Shown: positions 47,561 to 61,149 of the stretch, one piece after another
How positions within the stretch are numbered: position 1 is the stretch's first letter
How the letters are laid out: every line of letters begins with the position of its first letter
Assembly (NCBI GenBank): GCA_002914845.1
Contig: JXTC01000198.1
Span: 145,396-209,395, forward strand
From: Trema orientale
Taxonomy: Eukaryota; Streptophyta; Magnoliopsida; Rosales; Cannabaceae
Reading direction: 5' to 3'
Length of the DNA: 64,000 bases
Translations under genes and position numbers: made by a program
The notes under the pieces: generated by a model
What the model was told of the DNA's origin: nothing
The model's input: only the letters and a program-made list of their open reading frames with translations
The model's database searches: none

Positions 47561-48930
47561 GTTCTTTTGTTCGCATTAAAATCTGACATATGGGACCTTA
47601 CATGAAGAAATCTTAAATCACATGTGAAGTTTCAGTAATGGAGGGTCTCTCTCAACCCAATGCCTCTCTGTGTCCGTACAATAGCCAAAACCCTCGCCAT
47701 TTAAAAATAACAACAGCAGCAACGGCAGAAACCAAACCCGGATGAGTCCTCTTTCTTCACTTCAAGCCAATTCCGGTCAATATTTATTTTAGTGTGTTTG
47801 GACGTCGATTTTGTGGATTTAGTGTTTGTGTTTTATTTGCTACATGTATATATTTCTCAAGCCTTTGAATTAGAAATCAATATCCAAAGTGATTTGGATT
47901 CTAAATTCATATTTTAGTTTGTTGGGAAAATGAAACTGCCAGACTTAGTTTAGAGCTGCCAAATTTATTTTTAGAGTTACAAAATTTAATCTAGTAACAC
48001 GTCAGTTTTTTAAAGTTTTTGTGTAAAAGGTTTTTGGAAGTTACAAAATTTAATCTAGTTTAGATTAAAATTGTTTAGAAAAATGATCGATTTCTAAACG
48101 CTTAAACGTTTTGTGTATGTTTTATTTGGAATTAAATCTTAGTTAATTCTAAATTTAAAATAGTTCCTATATATGAAGCCTATAAATTGACTTTTACTTC
48201 TTTCATGAAGACACACTCAGAATAAATCTTTCTCTTTCTCTTCTCTTTCCTCTCTTCTCAAAGTTCTCTAGAGTATAGGCCTCAGTGTGGTAGAGTTTGA
48301 GCATTTTCTTTCAGTTCGCCGGAGTAGCGCTTGTGGTGCGACAAACGCCGCTCATCAATCGTTATATCTTGGGAGACAGATGCCTAACGCTCATCAATCA
48401 TTATATCTTGAGAGACAGACTCCTAACGATCTTAAGCACTGACCGAGATGAAGCGAATCTGTTTTAAGGAGATTGTGTGATACACAAGTCTCGGTTCCTC
48501 CTTATAATTTGAATATCCTATTGTTTGGTATTGTTATTGTTATTTTATTATTCTATTGAAATCTTAATACTTTGTTTATTCCTTTACTTGTTATATTATT
48601 TTGGCTAACAACTTAAAACAGATTATTCTTTAAGGACGAACAGGTTGATGGATTATTTGGAGCTTTTGTTTTCTTTTGCATTAAAAAAAAATTATTTTGA
48701 CACTGCTATTGTTTTTTTTAACACTTAATCGCCAATTTTTTTTTCCCGTCAAAGGTTTCCCATTTTTATTTTTTTCTTCTATATATATATGTATATTTTA
48801 TATATCGGTTTAGCTATTAAAAAAAATACCTTAAATATACGTATCGGTTTAGCTATTGAGAAAGAAAAAAAAAATACCTTTAACATTTTTTTAACTTTTA
48901 CATTAAAGATTTGCTTATATATATATATAT

Positions 48931-49042
48931 GGTTGCTAATCCAGTAAGTATTTTTTTTTAGCCATTGGATCATCATCTAATGGTGATCCAACGGCTATAA
49001 TGATGTGCATAAAAAACGTTAGGTAAAAAAAAATATCTACTA
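48931..49042. mobile_element. MITE, short copy
   Basis: Starts GGTTGCTAATCCAGTAAGTA and contains GTGATCCAACGGCTATAATG, both shared with the MITEs near gene A, but is shorter inside. It sits in the leader of the copia fossil. Confidence 0.6.
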
Positions 49043-49730
49043 TATATATATCTTTTGATTTTATTTCAAAAAAAAAAACTTTACGTTTAAGGTTTCAAAA
49101 GAGGATATTACCTATATATATATTAACGTTTCCTTTGAATAGGAAATTCCTCTACATGTTAATTATATATATATATCTGTTACTTTTTGTTTATAAGTTT
49201 TTTTTCAATTTTTTTTAATAAGTTATTACGCTTAGAAGGACTTTTTTTGCTTTAAAAAGTTAATTCCTTTTATTATTTAAGGTAACTCTAATTTTGAACG
49301 TGATTTGGAAATCAGATCATATTGCGTTTAAAAAAAAAATTGACTAAATTTATGTTTTCATTTTTTTATTTATCATATTACTTTTTCGGGAAAAAAAAAA
49401 TTACAGTAAGGCATTTAAAAAAAAAAACGTTTAAGGTTTTAAAAAAAAAATTATTTCTGTAGCCTTTCAGTTATCTTTAATTAAAAAAAAAAAAAAAACA
49501 GACTGAGCTTTAAATTTTTTTTTTTTTGGAATCTTTAATTAAAAGTTTTATTTTCTTGAAAAAAATAAATAAATAAAATTTTTTAAGGAAATTTTATACT
49601 TGGGGAAATCAGTTCCATTTTTTGGAAATCGTTTTCAAAATTTAAATAGTACATTTTGTACATTGGGAAAACAGTTCCTATTCGGAAACTGTTTTCAAAC
49701 TTGGAAAGTATATTTTTATACTTGTGGAAA

Positions 49731-49945
49731 ACCGTTCTAATTCTGGAAACTATTTTCAAATTTGGAAAAATAATATTGTTAACTGAAATGTTACGAAATA
49801 GATAAGTTCTGTCTAAGGAGACTGGATTTTAAGTCGGACCGTCTAATTCTGGAAACTATTTTCAAATTTGGAAAAATATTATTGTTAACTGAAATGTTAC
49901 GAAATAGATAAGTTCTGTCTAAGGAGACTGGATTTTAAGTGGGAC
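49731..49945. repeat. Nearly exact 107 bp tandem duplication
   Basis: Two adjacent copies (49731-49837, 49838-49945) share ATAGATAAGTTCTGTCTAAG and flanks with only a few differences. Earlier shorter units with TTGGGGAAATCAGTTCC-like motifs precede it from about 49600. This is the leader region of the copia fossil. Confidence 0.85.
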
Positions 49946-52900
49946 CGTTCTGACCCCTCCATGGTCTTTCCTGGGAATTATCTATTGAGTACTATTAGTT
50001 TCAACTTTGTTTGAGATTTTGGTATTTATACACAAAATCTAACACATGGTTTGATTTTTTTTTTCAAAAATGATAACCAACACAAACCTTGCTAATAATC
50101 CTGTTGTTACGCCAGCAGTGAATCCCGTTGTGGGTTTTGTGCTACCTCTATAGCGTCGGTTACGGTTCCTTTGAGCCATGCTGAAAAACTGGAGAAATTC
50201 GATGGTTTGAATTTCAAGAGATGGAAGCAAAAGATGTTGTTCTATCTCACTATATTAAATCTTGTTAGATTATTGGCTGAAGATGCTCCATCACTCAAAG
50301 AGGATGAGCAAAACATCCAAATTATTAGTATGGTTGATACTTGGAAACATTCAGAATTCTTGTGCTGAAACTATAACATAAATAGTTTATCTGATTCTTT
50401 GTACAACGTGTATCAAGAGAAGAAAACTGCCAAAGAATTGTGGCAGTCCCTAAAGCGGAAATATAAGACAGAGGATACTAGGTCCAAAAAGTTTGTTGTG
50501 GGCCGCTTCCTAAATTATAAAATAGTGGATTCTAAAACTGCAATCGACCAAGTGTAAGAGATCCAGGTGATCTTATCCGATATTCATGCTGAGGGTATGG
50601 TAGTTAATGAAAACTTTCAAGTAGCTGCTATTATTGAGAAGCTATCTCCTGTATGGAAAGATTTCAAGAACTACTTTAAGCACAAGCGAATAGAGATAAG
50701 CATCGAAGACTTTGTTCTTAGAATTCGTATTGAAAAAGACAATAAGAAGTCTGAAAAGAATAGGATGAATTCGTCTTCAGAGGCAAAGGCAAATATAGTA
50801 GAGCATGGTCAAAGCTCTAAGTCCAAAAAGAACAAGTCTGGCAAGGACAACAAGTTGGGACTGAAAGGAGGAATTTCCAAGAAGCAGAAATTCCAGAAGA
50901 AGTGCTTCAACTATGACAAGATGGGTCACAAGGCTTCAGACTGTCGACTTCCAAAGAAGAAGAAGAAGAATGAAGCCAACATAGTGAGTGAAATCACACA
51001 AGATATTTCTGACATCGACCTTTGTGCAGTAGTTTCTGAAGTGAACTTAGTAGGGTCCAACCCGAAGAAATAGTGGCTTGACACTGGTGCCATTTGGCAT
51101 GTATGCTCAGACAAATGTTTGTTCACTTATTTCAAACCGCTTGAGAACGAGGAGAAGCTATTTATGAGAAATTCTGCAACATCCACTATCGAAGGCCAAG
51201 GTAAAATGATTTTGAAGATGACCTCTAGGATAGAACTGACTCTGAATGATGTGTTGTATGTGCCAGAGATCCAAAAGAACTTAGTATCCGGTTTGTTGCT
51301 GAACAAGCATAGATTCTGTATAGTATTCGGGTCAGATATGTTTTGTCTAAAAGTGGGTTATATGTGGGGAAGGGCTATGTATGTAATGGGCTTTTTAAAC
51401 TAAATGCCATGACTAAAAAAGAAAACTTAAAAATAAAATAATAATAAAGCTAGCTCTTCTGCTTATTTACTTGAGTTTTCTAATGTATGGCATATTAGAC
51501 TAGGACACGTTAATTGTGATACTTTGTGTAGATTAATTAACTCACTTGTAATATTGATTCAAACCACAAGTGTGAAACTTGTGTTGAGGCAAAACTGACA
51601 AGGTCATCGTTCTAAACGATTGAAAGGAATATGGAACTTCTTGATTTAATTCACAGTGATATTTGTGATTTAAAAATTGTACAAACAAGAGGTGGCAATA
51701 AGTATTTTATTACTTTTGTCGATAATAGTACAAAATATTATTATGTGTATTTGCTAAAAAACAAAGACGAAGTTATAGAGAAATTCATTCTCTGTAAGAA
51801 TGAGGTTGAAAGTCAACTTAATAAGAAGATTAAGATGATTAGAAGTGACCGTGAAGGAGAGTATGAATCACCTTTTAGTGAGTTTTATGTACAACACGAA
51901 ATAATACATGTGGTTACTCCACCTTATTCGCCTCAGTCAAATGGTGTTACTGAGCAGAAAAATCCTACATTGAAAGAGATGATAAATGCAATGCTTTTAG
52001 GTTCCTGGGTTGGAAGAAGCTATTCTGACAACTAATTACCTTCTGAATAAGGTGGCCCGAAAGAAGAAGGATAAAACCCCATTATGAGTTACAGAAAGGA
52101 AGAAAGTCTTCCTATAAATACTTACGAATGTGGGGATGTCTTGCCAAAGTAGCTGTACCAACAACTAAGAAGGTGAAAATTGGTCCAAAAATTATTGATT
52201 GCATTTTTCATTGGGTATGCACAAAATAGTAGTGCTTATCAGTTTCTTGTATATGAGTCACAAATCCCAGACATACACAAGAACATGATAATGGAATCAA
52301 GAAATGCATCGTTCTTTGAATATATATTTTCTTGTAAATCGAAAGAAAAAGCAAGTTCATCGAAATGAACACATGAAACTATTACTGAGAATAGTCAGGA
52401 CCAAGATCAAAATAAGAAAATCGAGGGTGAACTTCGACGGAGCAAGAGAGCAAGGACAGAAAATTCTTATGGTCTAGATTTTCTGACCTATTTGTTGGAG
52501 GCTGAACCTCAAATATTTACAGAAGCTATGAGCGCTTCAGAAGGCCCTTTATGGAAGGAGGCTATTTATTATGAAATTGACTCTATCTTGCAGAATCATA
52601 CTTGGAAACTAATGGATCTTCCTCTAGGATGTAAACCTCTAGGGTCCAAATAAATTTTCAAGAGGAAAATCAAAGCAGATGGATCAATTGATAAGTACAA
52701 GGCTAGACTTGTTATCAAAGGTTACAAACAACGAGAAGACCTTGACTACTTTAATACATATTCTCCTGTGACATGAATAACATCAATTCGGATGATACTT
52801 GTAATTGCAGCTTTACGCAATCCTGAAGTACATCAAATGGATGTTAAAACAGCTTTATTAAATGGAGATTTAGATGAAGAAATCTACATAGAACAACCTG

Positions 52901-54108
52901 AGGATTTTTCTGCACCTGGACAAGAAAAGAAAGTTTGTAAATTGGTGAAGTCTTTATATGGATTAAAGCAAGCACCAAAACAATGACATAAGAAGTTTGA
53001 CAGTGCAATGATGTCAAATAGATTGAAAATTAATGAGTGCGATAAATGTGTTTATATAAAGAACACAGATAATGGCTATGTCATCTTGTGTCTTTTTATT
53101 GATAATATGCTTATTATTGGTAGTAATGATAAGATGATCAAATCTACCAAAAGGATATTAAATTAAAATTTGACTTGAAAGACATAAGTTTAGCCGATGT
53201 CATTTTGGGAGTTAAAATCTCAAGAATATCTGATGGACTTATTCTAAGTCAATCACATATGTGGACAAGATTCTTGAGGAATTTTACAAAAATGATTTTG
53301 GCATATCTACAACATCGGTAGATACAAATCTACACCTATCAAATAACAAAGGAGATGGTGTCTCCCAACTGGAATATTCTAAAGTAGTAGAAAGTCTTAT
53401 GTACCTGATGAGTTGTACAAGACCAGATATAGCTTATGCAGTTAGTAAACTGAGTAGATACACGAGTAATCCAGGAGTTGATCACTGAAAAGGAATTGTA
53501 AAAATACTAAGGTACTTAAGACATACTCATAGCTATGTGCTGCACTGTTCCAGATATTCTGCTGTCCTTGAAGGTTACAGCGATGTAAATTAGATATCTG
53601 ACATGAACGACTCGAAGTCTACTAGTGGATACGTGTTCATACTAGCAGGTGCAGCTGTATCATAGAAATCCTCGAAACAAACATGTATAGCCCGGTCCAC
53701 AATGGAATTTGAATTCATTACTTTGGACAAGTGTGGTGAAGAGGCGGAATGGTTACAACAATTCCTAGAGAATATTTCAATGTAGCCAAAACCTGTGCCA
53801 GAAATTTGCATCTATTGTGAGAATCAAGCTATAATTGGAAGGGCATAGAGCAATATGTATAATGGTAAGTCTAGACATATATGTTGTAGACATAATACTG
53901 TGAGACAACTACTCTCAACCGGAGTTATCTCTGTTGACTATGTAAAGTCAAAAATAATCTTGCGGGATCTGCTAACTAAAGGGTTAAATAGAAAGCTAAT
54001 TGATAAAACATCGAGGGGACTAAAGCCCATAAAATAGTAAGTTGATACAATGGAAACCTAACCTAGTTGACTGGAGATCCCAAGATCTAGGTCTAATGCA
54101 TTTTCGAT

Positions 54109-54878
54109 ATTGCTTCCGAGATTTCAGATGCCTATTCGACCGTATGCTACTCCCGAGTATTCCTCCGATGCCCTTGCACACAGTATTGCCTCCGGGATAC
54201 CAACCTCGAGTGTTATCCCCACCTTCTGAGCCTGAAGAGGATGAAGACGCTACCGACTTGAATAGCTAGAGTGTTCTTTAGTAATTTTTTTTCTTCATTT
54301 TTATTTGTTGGATACTTTTATTACATGATTTAGTAATGTGTATTACATTTATATGTATTTAATTAATTTTAAATTTAATTTTTTAATTCCTTCAATTTAA
54401 TTCCAATTATATTTATTTTATTTTATTTTTAATAAATTAATTATTTTACAAATATTTATTTTTAAAAAAAAATTAAAATCCTCTACATAGTTGCAAATAA
54501 AAAATAAACTAAAATCTCTAGCGACGACTAAGTTGTTACTCTAGTTGTAAATAAAAAATAAAAAAATAACTTTTAAATATTTAGTGACAACAATAAAAAA
54601 ATATAACTTTTAAATATTTAGCGACGACAATATTGATGGCGATTGACTTCATCGTTTTAAACTGATATACGATGATAGTATAGTGATGGCAATCGTCGTT
54701 GTTATTGAGGTTTGGTAACGACGACTATTTATGTCGTTAGTACAAATATAATATAACAATAGATCTAAGTCTATGAAAATTTAGCGACAATATTGTCATC
54801 GGTATAGATGTATACCGATGACAATATATTCTCTAACGACCATAAATGTCGTCGCTATATGCCTTATTTTTTATAGTG
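54109..54878 (+). mobile_element. CACTA-type transposon right end
   Basis: Ends TTTTTTATAGTG at 54878, followed by ATA, with subterminal TAGCGACGAC and GTCGTCGCTA copies (about 54520-54860) like those at 33975. A short open stretch before it (about 54110-54269) ends in a Pro-rich then acidic tail (SEPEEDEDATDLNS), which could be the C-terminus of a CACTA-encoded protein; that is a guess from composition. No transposase core is seen. Confidence 0.6.
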
Positions 54879-57800
54879 ATAGTTTAAAAAAAAGGACATA
54901 TGATGTAGTTTCTTCTTCTTGTTTTCTATTGTACTAGTATTGAGGCACGTGGCTCTCGTCATTAGACAAAAAATAATAATTATTGTTTCTAAAGATCATA
55001 TCTATACACAATCAATAGAGCAGATAATTAAAAATAAAAGAGTTATTTATAAAATTATTACAATAATGTTCCTATTTCAATCTTTCAAATTTATTATTAT
55101 CCTCCAATACTGTTATATTGTCGTAGACTTGTAATATTGGTCTATGTTCTCCTTAATGGACAATCATTATCACATTGAAGATATCTATTATTTTTAAGCA
55201 GAAATAATCGAATAGACAATAGTTACGAGCCAAGCATAAATATTTAAAAATTAAGAATAAAAAAAAGGTCTTAGGACATTTTTTTAATAGAAAATTTGGG
55301 AAAGAGAAAACAAATTTGTAAAAGATAAAATAAAATGAAAAGAAAATGAAAACTAAAATAATCTCATACACCAAAAAAACGGAAGGAAAACAATGGCTAA
55401 AAAAACACGTGTATATGAAATTCGTATAACCATGTTCTCTTTAATCGTTAAATTATATCGAGTTAAAAAAAAATAAAAAAACAAATAAAAAAAACCTGGA
55501 GAAAAATTTAAAAGAAAATATTTATGTGCATTTTTTTAAATCAGATATGATCACTTGCCTAATTTTGCAACCTGGAAGTTCGAAAGAGAGAATATACAAT
55601 AAGAGGCATGTGCAATCCACGTACCACATTTTTATACTTTTGAAATCATTATCTCACATGTGCAAACTTAAATAGTACGATTTCATGTTTTAGTATCAAG
55701 AATCATTTAAGAAAAAATTATTTTACATATAGGTAGTTATAGTATGAGTACATAATGATTTTTTAAGTCTTTTGCAAAACTTTTAATATGACATACTTCA
55801 TTCTTTCCCCCTAAAATATGCGTCTTAATTTTGTTGTAGAAGTTTTTCTCTCATATAATACCAGTGGTACTAAGATAACTATCTCTACTTAAAATATATC
55901 GAGTTAGTATGGACAAGTTGTGCAATTATGCTTGTGAAAATATGTCCTTTAGTTCATCACTTATAAATTTTCAAAAATCATCCATTTGTATTTATTTTAT
56001 GAAAAAAAAAAGAAAAAAAAAACATCACCTTAAACCACATTAGTATTATGAATTGTGTTAAGAATTCTATCGCTTCTCCTATTTTTTTAATGCTATATGA
56101 TTGGACATTTGATTGTCATCATATATTTGATGAATGTCATTAAACCTAATAATAGTAATTTTTAGTTTGACTAATTGAATGATAACGACTCTTATATTAC
56201 ATCAAGTGGTATTGAAAATATGAGCTGATTGATTGGGCATCATTTCTTGAATTTTTAGTAACTTTTTGGTTCATAATGTTCAAGAAAATTAAGTTTTTTA
56301 TTGAATAGCTGAAGCTACTATATTTTTTTGCTTCAATGAAAGAATCAATGCAATAATTTCTACATCCTAGGAAAGAAAGTCCAAGCATTTTTCTTTGACA
56401 AGGTCGCCATTACGTCTTCATTGAAATTTAGAATCGTGAAATAGATCGCTCATGTCAATTATTTTATCATTAATATTTATTTGCATCAATCCCTTTAGCT
56501 AACAAAAAGGAAAAAAATTAAGGATACCGAAAGAAAAGCAAAGAAAATATATAATTCTACTCAATCTAAGCAGATTTATGAATCCTATTTTTCTTTTAAA
56601 TAAAAAAATTGTCGAGAGTAGCAGATAGAAGGGTTAACAACAACAAAAAATACCTTGAAATCTCGTTTTCATGCAATTTAAACTCTGTGTTTTGATTTCT
56701 GCCAAAAAAAATCTTCATATTTTGAAATTTAGAAAATTTATACTCTCTATCCATATTTTGACAAATTTGTTTTCTAAGTTTTGCAAATCTAGACTTAGAT
56801 TATGTTATTTTAATTTGCAAATAATTAAAAACATTCATAGAAAACATCGATTGAACTAACATAAATTGGACAAAAAATAGATGGAAGATATAATTGTTTT
56901 GAATTTCAAAATGTGAAGGTATTATTTATTTTATTTTATTTTTTGCAATTAACCACAGATTAGAATTGACAAGTTTATTCCAAATTCTAAATACTTAGGA
57001 GACAAAGTGAGCATTTTTTCGCCAAAATCTAAAGAATATTGTTGTTATCATCCTTCTCATTTTTATAAAATAGGTAAGGTAGTAAAGATTATTACTATAA
57101 ATTACCAATGTGCAATTACGTATACATATATAGAATACAGAAGATAACCAAAAGCAAAAATAATATATGTATGAGTGTTTTTTCAATGGGTATTGCAATA
57201 TTTACCCATAAATATGTACTCTAATTTCGATCGTTTGATTTTGATCGAATGATTATAACTAATTGAGTCATTTTACAGAAAAATCTACTATATTCAATAG
57301 TTATATAATTATAGTAAGTCATTTATTGGTTATATGGTAGGCAGCCTATTTACTATATGCTAAATTTATTTTTTCTTATTTGTTTTTTAACTCTATTCTA
57401 AAATCTACTTTTATATATTTTTTTCCAAAATAATTGATTCTTGTTTATGTTTGTGTTTTTTTAAAAGGAATAAGCTAAAATATTGAAAAATTAATCTAAT
57501 TTTTTAATCAAAATATGAAAACCATTGTACAGTTCACATATATAAATATTCACGTTAACCGATTATAATTGCAGTGGTACTCATTTAATAGATATTTTAT
57601 TTGATGAAAACCGATACTAATGAGAAGGTTACTCATATTTTCAGTTTGCACTTTTAGTTCTTTTTTTTTTTTTTTCCTTTCTGTATTTGCGTCTTAGTTC
57701 TAGGCATCAGATGGTCTCTTTTATGGCAAGATGAGTACGCCAGTATAATCACAAATAATAGTTTAAGCTAAATCTACTTTTTCCATTAAAAAAAAAAAAC

Positions 57801-58384
57801 CTAAACTCTAAAGATAATAAAAAAAATAAAATAAATAAAAACTGAAACAAAAATCAATGTCAATTAATTAAATGAAAATAGGGTGAAATTAACTTCCTAT
57901 TGTAGGTTATTTTGATCTTTTTCAATCTTACCCATTTATGGAGTAAAAACACTATAACCAATTGAAAATTTACCCTATATATATGAACATATCAAGCCAC
58001 ATAACACAAGTTTAAATAACAATGAAATAACTACAAAAATAATAGATACACTTATCTGAATTCTTTTTGTTGGTAACCAAACGTGATTAATGCATATTAG
58101 GATTTGGGATAATATTTGTTCTTATCAATACTTCTGATTTGGTGCTAGGCATTATAGGGTGGTAATTACATTTCTTCCAAATGTTTAGGGTCTTGAGTTC
58201 AAGTTCTCCCTATTATAATATACTTCTATTTTTGGTTCAATTCCAAATAGCTTTACCTTTTAGTATGGTATGGTTATCTAACATCAGAGCAATAGAATTT
58301 TGATTTTATGAAGTAACATTTAAAAAAAGAAAAGAAAATCCATGATAGGTAAGTTTTGTTTCAAAAATTTAAAAGTATTTAGAA
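54879..58384. other. Long AT-rich gene-free stretch
   Basis: No supported gene, no terminal repeats, and only low-complexity A/T runs. By the inversion argument (see findings) it may lie in reverse relative to its original orientation. Confidence 0.5.
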
Positions 58385-58695
58385 AACTACTACAATTTTC
58401 CACTTTGAGAGTTATGTGAGAAACTATTCAGTTACTTGAGATAAAGTTAACTCAACTAACTCGACTGGTTACGTCAGTTATCTAACTATTTACCTTAAGT
58501 ACTTTTGGAAAGTTCCGATTTAAAAGAGAAAAGTGATATTTTCAAAATACGTTTCAAATTAAACTTTCAAAAATAACATTATTCCAAATAAATGGTTCTT
58601 GATTTCGTTTAAAAAGCCCATTTTTCGACTTTTAGAATTTGGGCTTGTATGTCTCTAAAAAACCCCGATATATTGACTCACCTCCTAATAACTGA
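58385..58695 (-). repeat. Inverted copy of the right flank of block A (24095-24470)
   Basis: Reverse complement of 24095-24470 at roughly 80 % by eye. Shared blocks include CTTAAGTACTTTTGGAAAGTTCC, AGCCCATTTTTCGACTTTTAGA-like and TTGACYCACCTYCTAATAAC. It is the missing right flank of block B, in opposite orientation. Confidence 0.75.
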
Positions 58696-58699
58696 TTGA

Positions 58700-59136
58700 T
58701 ATACAGCTAAGGGTAAATGACACGAAAATACCCTCAAATTTAAGGTTTTTTTTTTTTTTCCCATAAAATTACCGCCCTTTTTACTTTTACAAATTATTAT
58801 AATGAGATTTCAAATTTCTGCAAATAACTACCCTGTCCTGACAAATTAATAGTAAGAAGACCCATTTACCCATCTTTTTATTATGTTTCTTAATTCTTTT
58901 TAATTTTCATTTAAAATAATAAAAAAACTGAAGAATAAAATAAAGAAAATAACACACTCTCTCTTTGCCTCTCTCACCTTCAGTCCGTCTCTCTCTAGCC
59001 TCCTCCTCCATCACCACCACTACCATCTTTCTCTATATAGTCTTTTCTTCACCCAAAACCCATCACCACCACTACCATCTTTCTCTATATAGTCTTTTCT
59101 TCACCCAAAACCCATCACCACCGTCTATGAAAAATA
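58700..59136 (+). repeat. R repeat, copy 2
   Basis: Direct-orientation partner of 47104-47560. It contains a local 60 bp duplication (ATCTTTCTCTATATAGTC twice). It lies between the inverted flank of block B and a copia LTR. Confidence 0.6.
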
Positions 59137-60345
59137 TGTTAGCCAAAATAATACAATAAGTAAAGGAACAAACAAAGTATTGGAATTTCAATATAATAAA
59201 AAAATAACAATAACAATACCAAACAATAGGACACCTAAATTATAAGGAGGAACGAGGCTTGTGTATCACACAATCTCCTTAAACGGATTCGCCTCCTCTC
59301 GGTTGGTGCTTGAGATCGTTAGGCATCTGTCTCCCAGGATACAACGGTTGATGAGTGGCGTTTGTCGTACCATAAGCGCTACTCCAGCGAACTGAAAGAA
59401 AATGCCCAAACTCTACCACACTGAGGCTTATACTCTACAGAACTTTGAGAAGAGAGGAAAGACAAGAGAAAGAGAAAGATTTCTTCTAAGCGTGTCTTCC
59501 TGAAGGAAGGAGGAGTCAATTTGTATGCTTCATATGGGAGCTGTTATAAGTTTGGAATTAATTAAGATTTAATTCCAAATAAAATGTTTTACACAAAACG
59601 TTTAAGCATTTAGAAACCGATCAATTTTTTAAATAATTTTAATCTAAATTAGATTAAATTTTGTAACTTCCAAAAACGTTTTACACAAAAATGTTTAAAA
59701 ACTAACATATTTCCCTAAACAAATTTAATCTATGCTAGATTAAATTTTGTAAATCTAAAAATAAATTTGGCATTTCCAAACCAGGTCTGGCAGTTTTATT
59801 TTTCCAACAATCCCCCACATGAATGAAATTGACAGAGTAGACAAAAGACTATACAACAAGACGCTTTTGACTTAGTGATAGAGTTCAGTGGTCGAAACCT
59901 GCATAAGATAGGTATGTATTCATCTTTGAACCTTCTCTTATGAAAGTAGATTTACTTTATTAGCTGATCAGTAGATATGATGTCCTTGAACTGTTTTGCC
60001 ACTTATGTAAACAATAACATACCTCATACAGATATCAATCCCGACGTTATTCAGTTCTCACTATCATGTTTGTTTTGGCCATGAACATACGCTGGTTCTA
60101 TGAGAGTTTCTAAGGAATTGAGCCATACACAATTCCTTTTCGAAGCGGCCCCTCTTCTCTCTCACTTAGGTGATGTCTTAATTAAGAGTAACCCGTATTA
60201 CTTCTCAGATTTTCGACGCATAAAAATCATTAAAAGCATAGCTTATCCTTTGCCCTACGGATATCATTGTTTCATCATAGGAATGGTTAGGAGTGTTACC
60301 CCCACAGTGATCTAATTAAGTCTTTACAATTAGGTTGTCCCTTTA
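59137..60345 (-). mobile_element. Ty1/copia fossil, 3' portion and LTR, inverted
   Basis: The LTR at 59137-59809 matches 47920-48610 in reverse. To its right are the polypurine tract (seen as ATCCCCCACAT) and the non-coding region between pol and the 3' LTR (to about 60345). Same family as 47920-54108. No coding domain remains here. Confidence 0.75.
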
Positions 60346-60934
60346 AAATAAAATATTAAATTAATTTGAAATAATTAATTAGTAATAAATGAAATAAATT
60401 AATTACTAATAAAAATAAAAAAAAATGAAAAAGTAAATTATAATCAAATTAACAATTGATTATTAATTTTTAAGAATTATTGTGATAAAAATAATATAGG
60501 ATAGAATAATATTAAATTAAGTAATTTATAATTAAAAATAAAAATAAGTGAATTTTAATTAAATTAAAAATCAATAATATTTAAATTAAAAATTATTGTG
60601 ATAGAGATAATGTAGAAAAGAATAGTATTAAATTAAGTAATTTATAATTAATAAAATATGAAGATTACCAATAAATAAGGAATTAACTACTAATAGTATT
60701 ACTTAGATAGGTAAAATACAACGCCATTCACATAAATAACCAAAATGCCCCAAAAATAAGAAAAGACGCCTAAAATCACCCAAAAAATCCATTAAAGTAA
60801 ATATAATGCTGAGAATACCCCTACAATGAAAAAGAAATTCAAGTAATAAAATACTAAAAATACCTCTACAACTAATAAAATACCAAAAATGCCCTTCATC
60901 TAACACAAGAGGCTCATGCGGTGGAGAAGCTACA
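60346..60934. other. AT-rich DNA with a tandem duplication
   Basis: TATTAAATTAAGTAATTTATAATTA-type blocks occur twice, about 120 bp apart (60500 and 60630). No gene is present. Confidence 0.6.
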
Positions 60935-61145
60935 TGAATTATATACTATAGTAAATAAATTATATATACCGGTAAATGAATTATATAAGATGGTAAATGA
61001 TTTATATACACTAATTAATTAGATACTATGGTAAATGAATTATGTACGTTAGTAAATTAGCTATATATACCTGTAAATGAATTATATATTATAGTAAATG
61101 AATTATATGCACCTGTAAATGAATTATATACTACGATAAATGAAT
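60935..61145. repeat. AT minisatellite, same family as 33400-33850
   Basis: Units like GGTAAATGAATTATATACTA in the same orientation as at 33400. Confidence 0.75.
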
Positions 61146-61149
61146 TATA

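Larger units (their letters stand above)
47920..54108 (+). mobile_element. Ty1/copia fossil, 5' LTR to pol
   Basis: A LTR at 47920-48610 (TGTTGGGAAAATG...GGCTAACA) is followed by a long leader and, from about 50170, remnants of gag (with a CCHC knuckle near 50910), protease and integrase (to about 52030), then reverse transcriptase and RNase H (about 52560-54040). It is broken, with numerous breaks. No LTR follows directly; a LTR and 3' portion of the same family lie inverted at 59137-60345. The LTRs differ visibly, so it is not recent. Confidence 0.8.
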
